DNA of 64,000 bases from a virus. Within the stretch, counting starts at the first letter, position 1. Each line of letters starts with the position of its first letter. The position numbers and the translations under genes were made by a program. Below, piece by piece: positions 17,360-23,894 of this stretch. The stretch is taken from IMG/VR virus record IMGVR_UViG_3300050343_000117, positions 1-64,000 of that record; one strand, written 5' to 3'. The notes beneath the pieces are model-generated. The model worked only from the letters and a program-made list of their open reading frames with translations, ran no database searches and was not told where the DNA came from.

Positions 17360-17709
17360 GATTTACTTCCGATAGTACGACGAACGATATCGTTGTGATT
17401 GAACTCTGCCCAATACAACTCAAATGCAACACCGTCTTTTACACCTTCGAACTGGTGAATCTTACCAGGCCTGACTTGGGTAAACTCACCCGCACGTAGT
17501 AGGGTTTCATCAACAAGACCGTCTTGGTCATCTTGCCATACGCGCACGATCATCTCACCAGATTCTACAAAGAACCCGTTCCACTTATATTCATGGAGAT
17601 GTTCGGAGCACTTGAAACCTTTCTTGTATTCGATACGATGAAACTCTAGAACGCCATTCGCATGAATGAGTTCTGTCTGTCCCCAAATCTTTCCTGCCTT
17701 CATAGTCAT
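17356..17709 (-). CDS. Cupin-domain protein
   Basis: A 117-residue single cupin. The motif SEHLHEYKWNGFFVESGEMI gives the first cupin motif (H-x-H ... E-G/E), and GEFTQVRPGKIHQFE gives the second (P-G...H). Such small cupins are common in marine T4-like phages, typically annotated as sugar isomerase-like or of unknown function. The metal-binding histidines are retained. Its substrate is unknown. It is transcribed directly after tRNA-Leu. Confidence 0.72.
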   Translation of the reverse strand: MTMKAGKIWGQTELIHANGVLEFHRIEYKKGFKCSEHLHEYKWNGFFVESGEMIVRVWQDDQDGLVDETLLRAGEFTQVRPGKIHQFEGVKDGVAFELYWAEFNHNDIVRRTIGSKS

Positions 17710-17734
17710 ACTACTCTCACTGGATCATAATTAT

Positions 17735-17819
17735 TGGTGCGAAAGGAGAGACTCGAACTCTCACGCCGTGAAGCACTGGTACCTAAAACCAGCGTGTCTA
17801 CCAATTCCACCACTCTCGC
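17735..17819 (-). tRNA. tRNA-Leu (TAG)
   Basis: An 85-base class II tRNA with acceptor GCGAGAG and CTTTCGC, anticodon loop TTTAGGT (anticodon TAG), a long variable arm and encoded CCA at 17735-17737. Confidence 0.91.
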
Positions 17820-17823
17820 ATAT

Positions 17824-17899
17824 TGGCTGGCGAGGCAGGGCTCGAACCTGCGACAACGTGATTAACAGTCACGCGTTCTACCAACTGAACTACTCGCCA
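17824..17899 (-). tRNA. tRNA-Asn (GTT)
   Basis: Acceptor TGGCGAG pairs with CTCGCCA; anticodon loop CTGTTAA (anticodon GTT). CCA is encoded at 17824-17826. It is the first gene after the promoter at 17913-17941. Confidence 0.92.
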
Positions 17900-17912
17900 A
17901 AATTATGTGTAT

Positions 17913-17941
17913 ATTATATCAAAAACTAAGAGGACTGTCAA
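17913..17941 (-). promoter_or_regulatory. Consensus sigma70-type promoter of the main tRNA operon
   Basis: The minus strand has TTGACA (17936-17941), a 17-bp spacer and TATAAT (17913-17918), just upstream of tRNA-Asn. It probably transcribes tRNA-Asn, tRNA-Leu, the cupin-DUF3310-lipoprotein genes and the following tRNAs. Confidence 0.8.
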
Positions 17942-18315
17942 GTGTCCAAATCGTTTAAGTTCACGACCCCTTCATGGAGCCACTTTTCTTCTAAAGGGGT
18001 CAGTTTTTCGTTCTCATACTGACGCGCCTCTATTTCATCAGGATGATTATGGTATCCCTTAGTAAGATTGAGAAGGACATATCGCAAATAAAACATTACA
18101 ACACCCCTCTCTTTTATCTGATAACAATGTTGCAACTCATGTCGATATAATTTAACAAGAGATCGCCGTGTCATCAATTCTGATTGTGCTACCGACCCTG
18201 TAGCATACTTACGTGGACGCATGATCATATATGGCCATAACACTACACCACGAAAACGAGACCTCCAAGGAAATATAGACTCGCTCTCGCTTTTGTACAC
18301 AATCTTAAACTTCAT
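17938..18315 (-). CDS. HExxH metallopeptidase-like protein
   Basis: A 125-residue protein with LYRHELQHCYQIKERGVVMF, where HELQH fits the zinc-binding HExxH motif, and a downstream acidic motif HPDEIEARQYEN that could supply the third ligand. A short hydrophobic stretch follows the active site. This resembles small phage- or domain-of-unknown-function peptidases with the HELxH...E arrangement. The target is unknown. Its ATG lies inside the last codons of the preceding small membrane gene, so translation is probably coupled. Confidence 0.55.
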   Translation of the reverse strand: MKFKIVYKSESESIFPWRSRFRGVVLWPYMIMRPRKYATGSVAQSELMTRRSLVKLYRHELQHCYQIKERGVVMFYLRYVLLNLTKGYHNHPDEIEARQYENEKLTPLEEKWLHEGVVNLNDLDT

Positions 18316-18433
18316 CTTTACCCCATCGTCTTAGTGTCTCTTTATGTATAGTTTTGTGACAGTAGTACATCGTAATACCGCCAAATACCATAGGGCACAA
18401 AAAGACCGCAAGAATACCCAATTTAAGAATCAC
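18305..18433 (-). CDS. Tiny single-pass membrane protein
   Basis: A 42-codon frame starts at GTG 18431-18433, which overlaps the upstream TGA, and ends at TAA 18305-18307 overlapping the next ATG. The product ILKLGILAVFLCPMVFGGIT has one transmembrane helix and a basic C-terminus. Tight overlap on both sides supports it as a real gene. Function is unknown. Confidence 0.5.
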   Translation of the reverse strand: MILKLGILAVFLCPMVFGGITMYYCHKTIHKETLRRWGKDEV

Positions 18434-18642
18434 GCGTTTGCCCGTTCCACCATCTCTTCATGGGTGACTTTGCGTTTCGCTAATTCGTTACGGAACTTCT
18501 GTTTCAACTTAGGTGTGCGACATGATAAAAACTCATTCCACAACGATTCCGTCGAAAGGTTCTTTACATAGAAACGTGATGTCGTGACCTTTAATGTCAT
18601 ACGATCTTTCACGATACTATCTTCTTTGTACTTAATTGGCAT
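18430..18642 (-). CDS. Small conserved phage protein, unknown
   Basis: A 70-residue protein: MPIKYKEDSIVKDRMTLKVT, then FYVKNLSTESLWNEFL and KLKQKFRNELAKRKVTHEEM. I recall similar 60-70-residue proteins starting MPIKxKE in many marine T4-like phages. It is soluble and probably helical at the C-terminus. No function is known. It overlaps the next start by four bases. Confidence 0.6.
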   Translation of the reverse strand: MPIKYKEDSIVKDRMTLKVTTSRFYVKNLSTESLWNEFLSCRTPKLKQKFRNELAKRKVTHEEMVERANA

Positions 18643-18649
18643 TGTTACC

Positions 18650-18877
18650 TCACAACTTTAATATAGGGACCACAACATTTTTACCCTGTGGTTCGTCTTC
18701 TTCTTTTCCACCGCACCAAGAACATTCTTCTCCTCGTGCGACATATATGTAACCGTCATGCATACAACTATGTGGCCACATCACGGTTTTTGCGTTTTCA
18801 TAAAAACACTCGTTAAAAGTGTCATCCCACTCTGAGTTACCTGTTTTGGAAATAGGCGACTCCGCAATCTCAATCAT
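18650..18877 (-). CDS. Small Cys/His-containing protein, unknown
   Basis: The start MIEIAESPISKTGNSEWDD is preferred because a GGAAGG ribosome site precedes it and it overlaps the upstream stop. The 75-residue product contains MWPHSCMHDGYIYV and ECSWCGGKEEDE, whose Cys/His pairs could bind zinc. No known family is recognised. It is in the isocitrate lyase transcript. Confidence 0.45.
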   Translation of the reverse strand: MIEIAESPISKTGNSEWDDTFNECFYENAKTVMWPHSCMHDGYIYVARGEECSWCGGKEEDEPQGKNVVVPILKL

Positions 18878-19212
18878 CCTTCCTTCTCCACATCCCAAAC
18901 AATACGACGTTTCGGCACTGAGGGTAACTTAGTCCTCTGTACCCACAAGTGACCATTCTTCTCCGCGTCACTGAATATAGCAACAGTGATGAAGAATGCA
19001 CCAAGCACCATAAGGTGGCCACCTACACTGTAGATTCCATACATCCACGTGTACCCTGCCCAGAAAGTGAACACTACTGACCACATCACCGACAAGTAGA
19101 ACATGAGAATAAACTGTACAAGTTCATTCGGAATGTGTCTCAGTGGATTGACTTTCAAATCAAAGAAATATCTATAGAAGTCATAAATCGCAAATCCGAT
19201 ACTCTTGAACAT
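18874..19212 (-). CDS. Membrane protein translationally coupled to isocitrate lyase
   Basis: A 112-residue protein with a conserved-looking amphipathic N-terminus (IYDFYRYFFDLKVNPLRHIP) and two to three membrane helices: FILMFYLSVMWSVVFTFWAG, then VGGHLMVLGAFFITVAIF. The C-terminus is basic and cytoplasmic-looking. Its start codon overlaps the isocitrate lyase stop (19212), so the two are almost certainly co-translated. I recall similar membrane proteins in other marine phages that lack isocitrate lyase, so a dedicated partnership is uncertain. Confidence 0.6.
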   Translation of the reverse strand: MFKSIGFAIYDFYRYFFDLKVNPLRHIPNELVQFILMFYLSVMWSVVFTFWAGYTWMYGIYSVGGHLMVLGAFFITVAIFSDAEKNGHLWVQRTKLPSVPKRRIVWDVEKEG

Positions 19213-20453
19213 TAGAACTGACCCTCTTCAGTAGACCCCGCCATCGCGGCAGTTGATTTAGAACCCAATGTAGTTGTAATGGCATCGAAGTAACTGACAC
19301 CCACTTCTCTCTGGTGCTTCGCACCTGTGTATCCACGTGACTCTGCGGCAAACTCTGCTTCTTGTAACAACGAGTATGCGTACATACCTTCGTCTTTGTA
19401 TCGGTTTGCGAAATCAAAGACAGAGTAGTTAGTCTGGTGGAATCCTGCAAGTGTGATAAACTGGAACTTGAATCCCATCTTACCCAACTCACGTTGAAAA
19501 TCTTTTAGTTCTTGATCGCCTGGAATTGACTTGCGCCAGTTGAATGACGGTGAACAGTTGTATGCCAACATTGCGTCGGGGACTGCACCTTTGACTGCGT
19601 CAGCGAAACGCTTCGCATCCTTCAAGTCGGGTGTCGATGTTTCACACCAAACGAGGTCTGCGTATTCTGCGTATGCCTGTCCGCGTTCACATCCGAATTC
19701 TAAACCTCTACCCTCTTCGAGCATGTAGAACCCTTCTTGTGTGCGAGCAGTCATAGATCCACTACTACCTTGTCGGTGTCTCTTAATATATTTCTTATCA
19801 AGTTCACAGACGTTGCTTGAGATTAGTTTAGCAGACTCAGCATCGGTACGAGCAATAACGACTGTATCAGTGCCAGCAACGTCACTCGCAAGGCGAGCGG
19901 CATTAAGGTTGCGTAGAGCTTGACTAGTCGGTATGAGAACCTTTCCTCCCAAGTGTCCGCACTTCTTCTCGGCAGCAACTTGGTCTTCGAAGTGAACAGC
20001 GGCAGCACCCGCCTCAATGAGGTTACGAGAAAGTTCATACGCATTTAGAACTCCACCGAATCCTGCTTCAGCATCGGCAATAATAGGGGCAAATTCAAAC
20101 CCGTTTCCATTTTCCAGATATTCGATCTGGTCTTGGCGTCGAAATGCATTATTGATGCTACGCACAACATTAGGAACGCTATCGACAGCATATAACGACT
20201 GATCCGGATAAACTTCGCCATGAGAGTTGGCCGACGCAGCCACTTGCCATCCCGAAAGATATATCGCTTTGAGTCCTGCTTTGACGTGTTGTACTGCTTG
20301 TTGGCCATTGTATGCTCCAAAAGTATTGATGTACTCATTATCTTCGAATAACTGACGCAGTTTAGTCGCACCCATCTTTGCGAGGGTATGGTCGATTTGA
20401 ACCGTGCCTTGTAATCGATTCACATCCTGTTGTGAATAATCTCGTTTTTTCAT
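19212..20453 (-). CDS. aceA: Isocitrate lyase
   Basis: A 413-residue, intact protein, close to the 430-residue bacterial norm. It has the catalytic signature KKCGHLGGKV (Cys165; KKCGH rather than the KRCGH of methylisocitrate lyases), SGWQVAASANSHGEVYPDQS (68-86), ADAEAGFGG (Mg/substrate site, 127-134), FEDQ, NCSPSFNW (299-306), TLAGFHQ and the C-terminal AMAGSTEEGQF typical of AceA. The enzyme splits isocitrate into glyoxylate and succinate in the cytoplasm, the first step of the glyoxylate shunt. No malate synthase is seen here, so glyoxylate would rely on host enzymes. It follows a consensus promoter and tRNA-Glu. Phage carriage is exceptional. Confidence 0.95.
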   Translation of the reverse strand: MKKRDYSQQDVNRLQGTVQIDHTLAKMGATKLRQLFEDNEYINTFGAYNGQQAVQHVKAGLKAIYLSGWQVAASANSHGEVYPDQSLYAVDSVPNVVRSINNAFRRQDQIEYLENGNGFEFAPIIADAEAGFGGVLNAYELSRNLIEAGAAAVHFEDQVAAEKKCGHLGGKVLIPTSQALRNLNAARLASDVAGTDTVVIARTDAESAKLISSNVCELDKKYIKRHRQGSSGSMTARTQEGFYMLEEGRGLEFGCERGQAYAEYADLVWCETSTPDLKDAKRFADAVKGAVPDAMLAYNCSPSFNWRKSIPGDQELKDFQRELGKMGFKFQFITLAGFHQTNYSVFDFANRYKDEGMYAYSLLQEAEFAAESRGYTGAKHQREVGVSYFDAITTTLGSKSTAAMAGSTEEGQF

Positions 20454-20475
20454 AGTATAGTCCTACAATAATGTA

Positions 20476-20550
20476 TGGTATCCCGTAGGGGACTCGAACC
20501 CCTGTTACCGCCGTGAAAGGGCGGTGTCCTAACCTCTAGACGAACGGGAC
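20476..20550 (-). tRNA. tRNA-Glu (TTC)
   Basis: Acceptor GTCCCGT with ACGGGAT, anticodon loop CTTTCAC (anticodon TTC) and encoded CCA at 20476-20478. It lies between the promoter and the isocitrate lyase gene. Confidence 0.92.
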
Positions 20551-20559
20551 ATTTTCAGT

Positions 20560-20588
20560 ATTATAACAAAAGACAACGTCTTTGTCAA
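20560..20588 (-). promoter_or_regulatory. Consensus sigma70-type promoter of tRNA-Glu/isocitrate lyase
   Basis: The minus strand has TTGACA (20583-20588), a 17-bp spacer and TATAAT (20560-20565), ten bases before tRNA-Glu. Isocitrate lyase and its coupled membrane protein are therefore expected to be expressed early by host-type RNA polymerase. Confidence 0.8.
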
Positions 20589-20592
20589 TACT

Positions 20593-20850
20593 TTAGTTGA
20601 TTTTTTCTACTAGGATCGTCACCTCTCCTAAATCACCTCTAACTGTGATAGCCCAATCAAACACATCAACGTGTACTGTATTGTATTGGTAGTCCTTAGT
20701 CACTTCATCTGCAGCGCGGTCTATCGCCCGTTCTGCATCACCGTACACACAGATTAGTCCACCTGTATAATCGTACAATATATATGCATTATTTACCTCT
20801 GCTTCTTCTGGAAACAACCCCGTTGGAAGCGATGCATAATCGATTGACAT
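20593..20850 (-). CDS. Small acidic protein, unknown
   Basis: An 85-residue, acidic, probably alpha/beta protein: YILYDYTGGLICVYGDAERA, then YNTVHVDVFDWAITVRG and EVTILVEKIN. It has no membrane segment. Its start shares a base with the stop of the SleB-type gene (20850), indicating coupling. No family is recognised. Confidence 0.5.
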   Translation of the reverse strand: MSIDYASLPTGLFPEEAEVNNAYILYDYTGGLICVYGDAERAIDRAADEVTKDYQYNTVHVDVFDWAITVRGDLGEVTILVEKIN

Positions 20851-21371
20851 TAGTATTCCTCTTTATAGAAGATGTGGTCTCCAATCCTACCAATCAATCT
20901 CATCCGTTCGTGGGAACTCCACTCAGGTTTTACATAATTAGCATGGTAGTGTGTAGACCCTTCTGTTATTCCATTGTACTTACGGAAGAAAATCATATCT
21001 CGTGCCACGTCCTTTGCACGTAACCAAGAATATGTTTCTACTGGTTCGTCTGAGAGACCATCACAATACCAACTGAACTGACACATATTGCGTCTAGGTA
21101 TTATAAGCCCTCTGTCGGTTCCCCATTGACTCAGTACTGCTTGTTTGACGACCCCACATATAGATGATGGATAACGTCGATCTTTCACACGATTGAGAGT
21201 AACATCCGCAACCGCATATTGTCCGGCAAGACTTTCGCTCCTTGCTTCATGGTATATATTCAATGCCAGACATTCGACTTCTTCATTCATATCATCATCT
21301 TGTGCGTTGACATAGTTTATATATCCAATTACAGATATTGACACGAGGAACGATAATATGCGCAATCTCAT
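20850..21371 (-). CDS. SleB-type cell-wall hydrolase with signal peptide
   Basis: A 173-residue protein. Residues 1-23 are a hydrophobic signal or signal-anchor (LRILSFLVSISVIGYINYVN). The domain LALNIYHEARSESLAGQYAV, then ADVTLNRVKDRRYPSSICGV and MCQFSWYCDG, matches the Hydrolase_2/SleB family of lytic transglycosylase-like peptidoglycan hydrolases, with the probable catalytic Glu42 in YHEAR. It is probably the phage endolysin or a periplasmic wall-remodelling enzyme, exported by the Sec system. It overlaps the previous small gene by one base. Confidence 0.8.
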   Translation of the reverse strand: MRLRILSFLVSISVIGYINYVNAQDDDMNEEVECLALNIYHEARSESLAGQYAVADVTLNRVKDRRYPSSICGVVKQAVLSQWGTDRGLIIPRRNMCQFSWYCDGLSDEPVETYSWLRAKDVARDMIFFRKYNGITEGSTHYHANYVKPEWSSHERMRLIGRIGDHIFYKEEY

Positions 21372-21496
21372 TAGACTGTCTTACGCAGTAGTTTTAGAAG
21401 TTTCGCTAACTCTTTCTTTTGTTTAGGACTGGGGTTAGAACCCGACTTTGCGAGTAGTACAGCGTACTCTCTGGCAATGTTTGATTGATAACTCAC
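21371..21496 (-). CDS. 41-residue protein, unknown
   Basis: A GTG start at 21494-21496 is preceded by a strong GGAGGG ribosome site; the stop TAA 21371-21373 overlaps the next ATG. The product is SYQSNIAREYAVLLAKSGSN, then a basic helix KQKKELAKLLKLLRKTV. The double overlap with neighbours supports translation. Function is unknown. Confidence 0.5.
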   Translation of the reverse strand: MSYQSNIAREYAVLLAKSGSNPSPKQKKELAKLLKLLRKTV

Positions 21497-21651
21497 TATA
21501 TACCCTCCACGCTAAAGTAGTCACAAACGCATTTCATCGCGTCTATGAGTTCGATTTCTTCTTTGGGACATAGGTATGGAATATGATCAGACAATGTTCT
21601 GACCATCAATTGATCAATACTATCATCGTCTACTTCAAGTTGAACTAGCAT
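21496..21651 (-). CDS. 51-residue acidic protein, unknown
   Basis: ATG 21649-21651 follows an AGGTG ribosome site. The product is MLVQLEVDDDSIDQLMVRTL, then PYLCPKEEIELIDAMKCVC, ending with TAG that shares its last base with the next GTG. It is the first gene after the promoter at 21687-21715. It resembles other tiny acidic early proteins of marine T4-like phages. No function is known. Confidence 0.55.
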   Translation of the reverse strand: MLVQLEVDDDSIDQLMVRTLSDHIPYLCPKEEIELIDAMKCVCDYFSVEGI

Positions 21652-21686
21652 AAAACACCTCAATAGTTATTAGTAACATGAGGTGA

Positions 21687-21715
21687 ATTATACTATATTA
21701 TGAGGGGGGTGTCAA
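21687..21715 (-). promoter_or_regulatory. Consensus sigma70-type promoter
   Basis: The minus strand has TTGACA (21710-21715), a 17-bp spacer containing six Cs, and TATAAT (21687-21692). It drives the small genes and the SleB-type hydrolase. Confidence 0.78.
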
Positions 21716-21719
21716 GTAA

Positions 21720-22508
21720 TTACTGACCAATCTTTGCGAAAGTTTCGTGTAGAAAGTCTGCAAAGATGACTTGACTCCTCTCGCCTGGATGACCAAACTC
21801 TTTCATATCATCTATTGATCTACAGATGGTAAATAGGTCTTTATCTCGACCCATACCTATACGACTAGTATTCTTCAAAGACCCTATAGAATCTAACAAC
21901 CACTTTTTGTAGTCTGGAATGGAATCGATAAGAAACTCTTTATTTTGTATTTTTCCTGAAGCATCATCCGGACACTTGTCTGATAGTATCGACATGATGT
22001 TAGACCAATTCCTTGAATGAAACACTCCCTGAATCAATTGTATCCCTGCCGCATCACATATTACTTCAAGTGATTTCATCTTACTGATAGTGTGCATAAT
22101 GTCTGTCTTAGAATCATATGCGTTCTTAAACATGTTTTCATAAGAGTCCCTAAAGCTTCTATCATATATGGTATTAGTGCGCAATTGAGAAAACTGCGTG
22201 GTACTGGTCTGCCTACCAATACTCTTTTCTCGTTTAGGCGGCATGTACTCCACAACCTCTTTGCGTTGCCATGCAGACCACAGGACTACTATATGAGTAA
22301 CTTTATTAGGGTTGGAGTGCAAGAAGTCAATGACCTCTCTAAAGATCTTATCATTACATGCTCCACAAAACCCACGGTTTTCATACTCTATATCGAGTTT
22401 ATCCGCGAGCAGATGAGTAAAGGTTAGTGGCCAATGGGTCGGTGGGACATCATCAAACCCTTTCAGTTCGTCTCCCCAGACGAAACTACAACCGGCAGTC
22501 AAAAGCAT
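21720..22508 (-). CDS. SGNH/GDSL-hydrolase-like protein
   Basis: A 262-residue protein beginning MLLTAGCSFVWGDELKGF, where GCSFVWGD fits block I of SGNH esterases (G-x-S-x-x-x-G-D). ENRGFCGACNDKIF supplies the block II/III Gly-Asn region, and the C-terminal FGHPGERSQVIFADFL fits block V with the catalytic His. Similar proteins in phages are thought to de-esterify surface polysaccharides or are of unknown function. It ends just before a promoter and overlaps the dsbA-like gene start. Confidence 0.6.
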   Translation of the reverse strand: MLLTAGCSFVWGDELKGFDDVPPTHWPLTFTHLLADKLDIEYENRGFCGACNDKIFREVIDFLHSNPNKVTHIVVLWSAWQRKEVVEYMPPKREKSIGRQTSTTQFSQLRTNTIYDRSFRDSYENMFKNAYDSKTDIMHTISKMKSLEVICDAAGIQLIQGVFHSRNWSNIMSILSDKCPDDASGKIQNKEFLIDSIPDYKKWLLDSIGSLKNTSRIGMGRDKDLFTICRSIDDMKEFGHPGERSQVIFADFLHETFAKIGQ

Positions 22509-22750
22509 TACTGGAATAGTTCCTCGTACAATTCATAAACTTCATTAGCCTCTGTGCGAGACTCTTCCATGTTCTGCTTGTGATAGATAGTAGAAAGTTT
22601 ACGGAAGTGCTTCTTATCAACACCGTACTTCTCGTTAGTGACATCGACGATGTCCTTCATCAACTCTTTCTCTGCATCAATACGTAACATACTGTCAGAC
22701 ATCTCTCTAATCGCATCTGCGACTTTCTTTTTATCTTCTGGTCCTATCAT
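22508..22750 (-). CDS. dsbA: DsbA-like double-stranded DNA-binding protein
   Basis: The start MIGPEDKKKVADAIREMSDS at 22750 overlaps the upstream TGA (ATGA). The 80-residue product continues with LRIDAEKELMKDIVDVTNEK and HFRKLSTIYHKQNMEESR. This matches the size and helix pattern of the T4 DsbA protein, which binds DNA near late promoters, and of its marine homologues. A role in regulating late transcription is therefore likely. This is not the disulphide oxidoreductase of the same name. Confidence 0.65.
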   Translation of the reverse strand: MIGPEDKKKVADAIREMSDSMLRIDAEKELMKDIVDVTNEKYGVDKKHFRKLSTIYHKQNMEESRTEANEVYELYEELFQ

Positions 22751-23022
22751 ACTACTAATTTCACTCCACTTGTTGCTTCCGTCCATGCGGCGGAAAAATC
22801 ATCATTAGTTAGTGTGCATAGAACATATTGTTGGAAAGAAACCTTCTCAGGATTTTCCTTACTTGTCATACACACACCACGTGCAAAACCGATACCTTGA
22901 TCGCCATGAATCAACATACGTGGGTCTTTGAGAGTAACTGTACCGTTACTATTCATACCATCCAAACGACCTACGTATTCTCCACTTACTGTGACTACTG
23001 TCACCACATCATTATTCTTCAT
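22747..23022 (-). CDS. Small beta-rich protein (Sm-like?), unknown
   Basis: The start MKNNDVVTVVTVSGEYVGRL at 23022 is chosen over an in-frame codon 15 bases upstream. The 91-residue product continues GMNSNGTVTLKDPRMLI and VSFQQYVLCTLTNDDF. The N-terminal half has the five-strand look of an Sm/LSm-like fold (VxGxxVGxLxxxxxxGxVxLxD). Similar proteins occur in marine T4-like phages next to dsbA. RNA binding is only a suggestion. Confidence 0.5.
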   Translation of the reverse strand: MKNNDVVTVVTVSGEYVGRLDGMNSNGTVTLKDPRMLIHGDQGIGFARGVCMTSKENPEKVSFQQYVLCTLTNDDFSAAWTEATSGVKLVV

Positions 23023-23695
23023 TTTCAATCTCTTCAATTAACATATCACGCATCTGTCTTGCTTGCGCATCTTCAGGGTTATCTACACTACCGTTATTCA
23101 CAAATTTATATGCGAGGGTAATGCGTTGACACTCAGCGTATGCAGCGTGCCAACAGTGTAGGTCTTCTTCATGACCCGCACCAAAATAGTAGTGACGACA
23201 TTGCCAGCCAGGCACATCCGGAATCTTTATGATTTCGTCGTTCTTCTTGTCATAGTACTCAAAGAAACCATCTCCGGTCTCTGACCACGTAAACAAGACT
23301 TGATACGCATTGGCATCAAAGTTAGTATGCCAACCTACAAACCCACCAGGCGGATAGTAAGATAGTAGGGCAGATGTATGTGCGCCAAGTTCTGACGCAA
23401 AGTCATATTTGACCTTTTGCATAAATCCACCCCACATCTCTTTGTCTTCACGCACCATTTTGGAGATTGGTTGTGCGAAGTATCTATCGGGCGGGCCAAC
23501 CAGACCATCACGGCCGCGAGACAAACAGTCTTCGAGGTACTCACGAGATGTGTAGTACGACCCCAAGTCTACATCCTTGCGTTCATGATAAGTCCAATAC
23601 TTTTCGTCGTTGTACGACGGTTTAGACAGCATCTCATCTGAGAAACTGTTTAGAGTCTCTAACAACTCTTTATTACGAATAACTACCTCAGTCAT
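23012..23695 (-). CDS. 2-oxoglutarate/Fe(II)-oxygenase-like double-stranded beta-helix protein
   Basis: A 227-residue protein. The segment PPGGFVGWHTNFDANAYQVL supplies the first metal His (and possibly Asp), then FTWSETGDGFFEYYD, and HCWHAAYAECQRITLAYKF supplies the distal His and an Arg for 2-oxoglutarate. A clear paralogue lies at 45376-45981. Such proteins in marine phages are presumed hydroxylases of proteins or nucleic acids. The substrate is unknown. It is in the helicase-dsbA operon. Confidence 0.6.
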   Translation of the reverse strand: MTEVVIRNKELLETLNSFSDEMLSKPSYNDEKYWTYHERKDVDLGSYYTSREYLEDCLSRGRDGLVGPPDRYFAQPISKMVREDKEMWGGFMQKVKYDFASELGAHTSALLSYYPPGGFVGWHTNFDANAYQVLFTWSETGDGFFEYYDKKNDEIIKIPDVPGWQCRHYYFGAGHEEDLHCWHAAYAECQRITLAYKFVNNGSVDNPEDAQARQMRDMLIEEIENEE

Positions 23696-23697
23696 TA

Positions 23698-23883
23698 TTA
23701 AATATCATCTCCATTCATAAATCTTTCATTAGCTTTCTTTAGATCGTTTTCGGTACAAGCACCCATCTCTAAAAGATATGCTACTGCGGCATTAATTCCC
23801 TCTTGTCTTCCCATCTTCTTGCCGATATAATTTGCGGTACCCATTAGTACTAATGTCATAATAGTTTGTGAAATTGGGTCCAT
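23698..23883 (-). CDS. Small protein, possible membrane association
   Basis: A 61-residue protein: MDPISQTIMTLVLMGTANYI, then GKKMGRQEGINAAVAYLLEM and DLKKANERFMNGDDI. The first 20 residues are hydrophobic enough to be a membrane anchor. It lies between the helicase gene and the oxygenase-like gene. Function is unknown. Confidence 0.5.
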   Translation of the reverse strand: MDPISQTIMTLVLMGTANYIGKKMGRQEGINAAVAYLLEMGACTENDLKKANERFMNGDDI

Positions 23884-23894
23884 TACAGATATCC

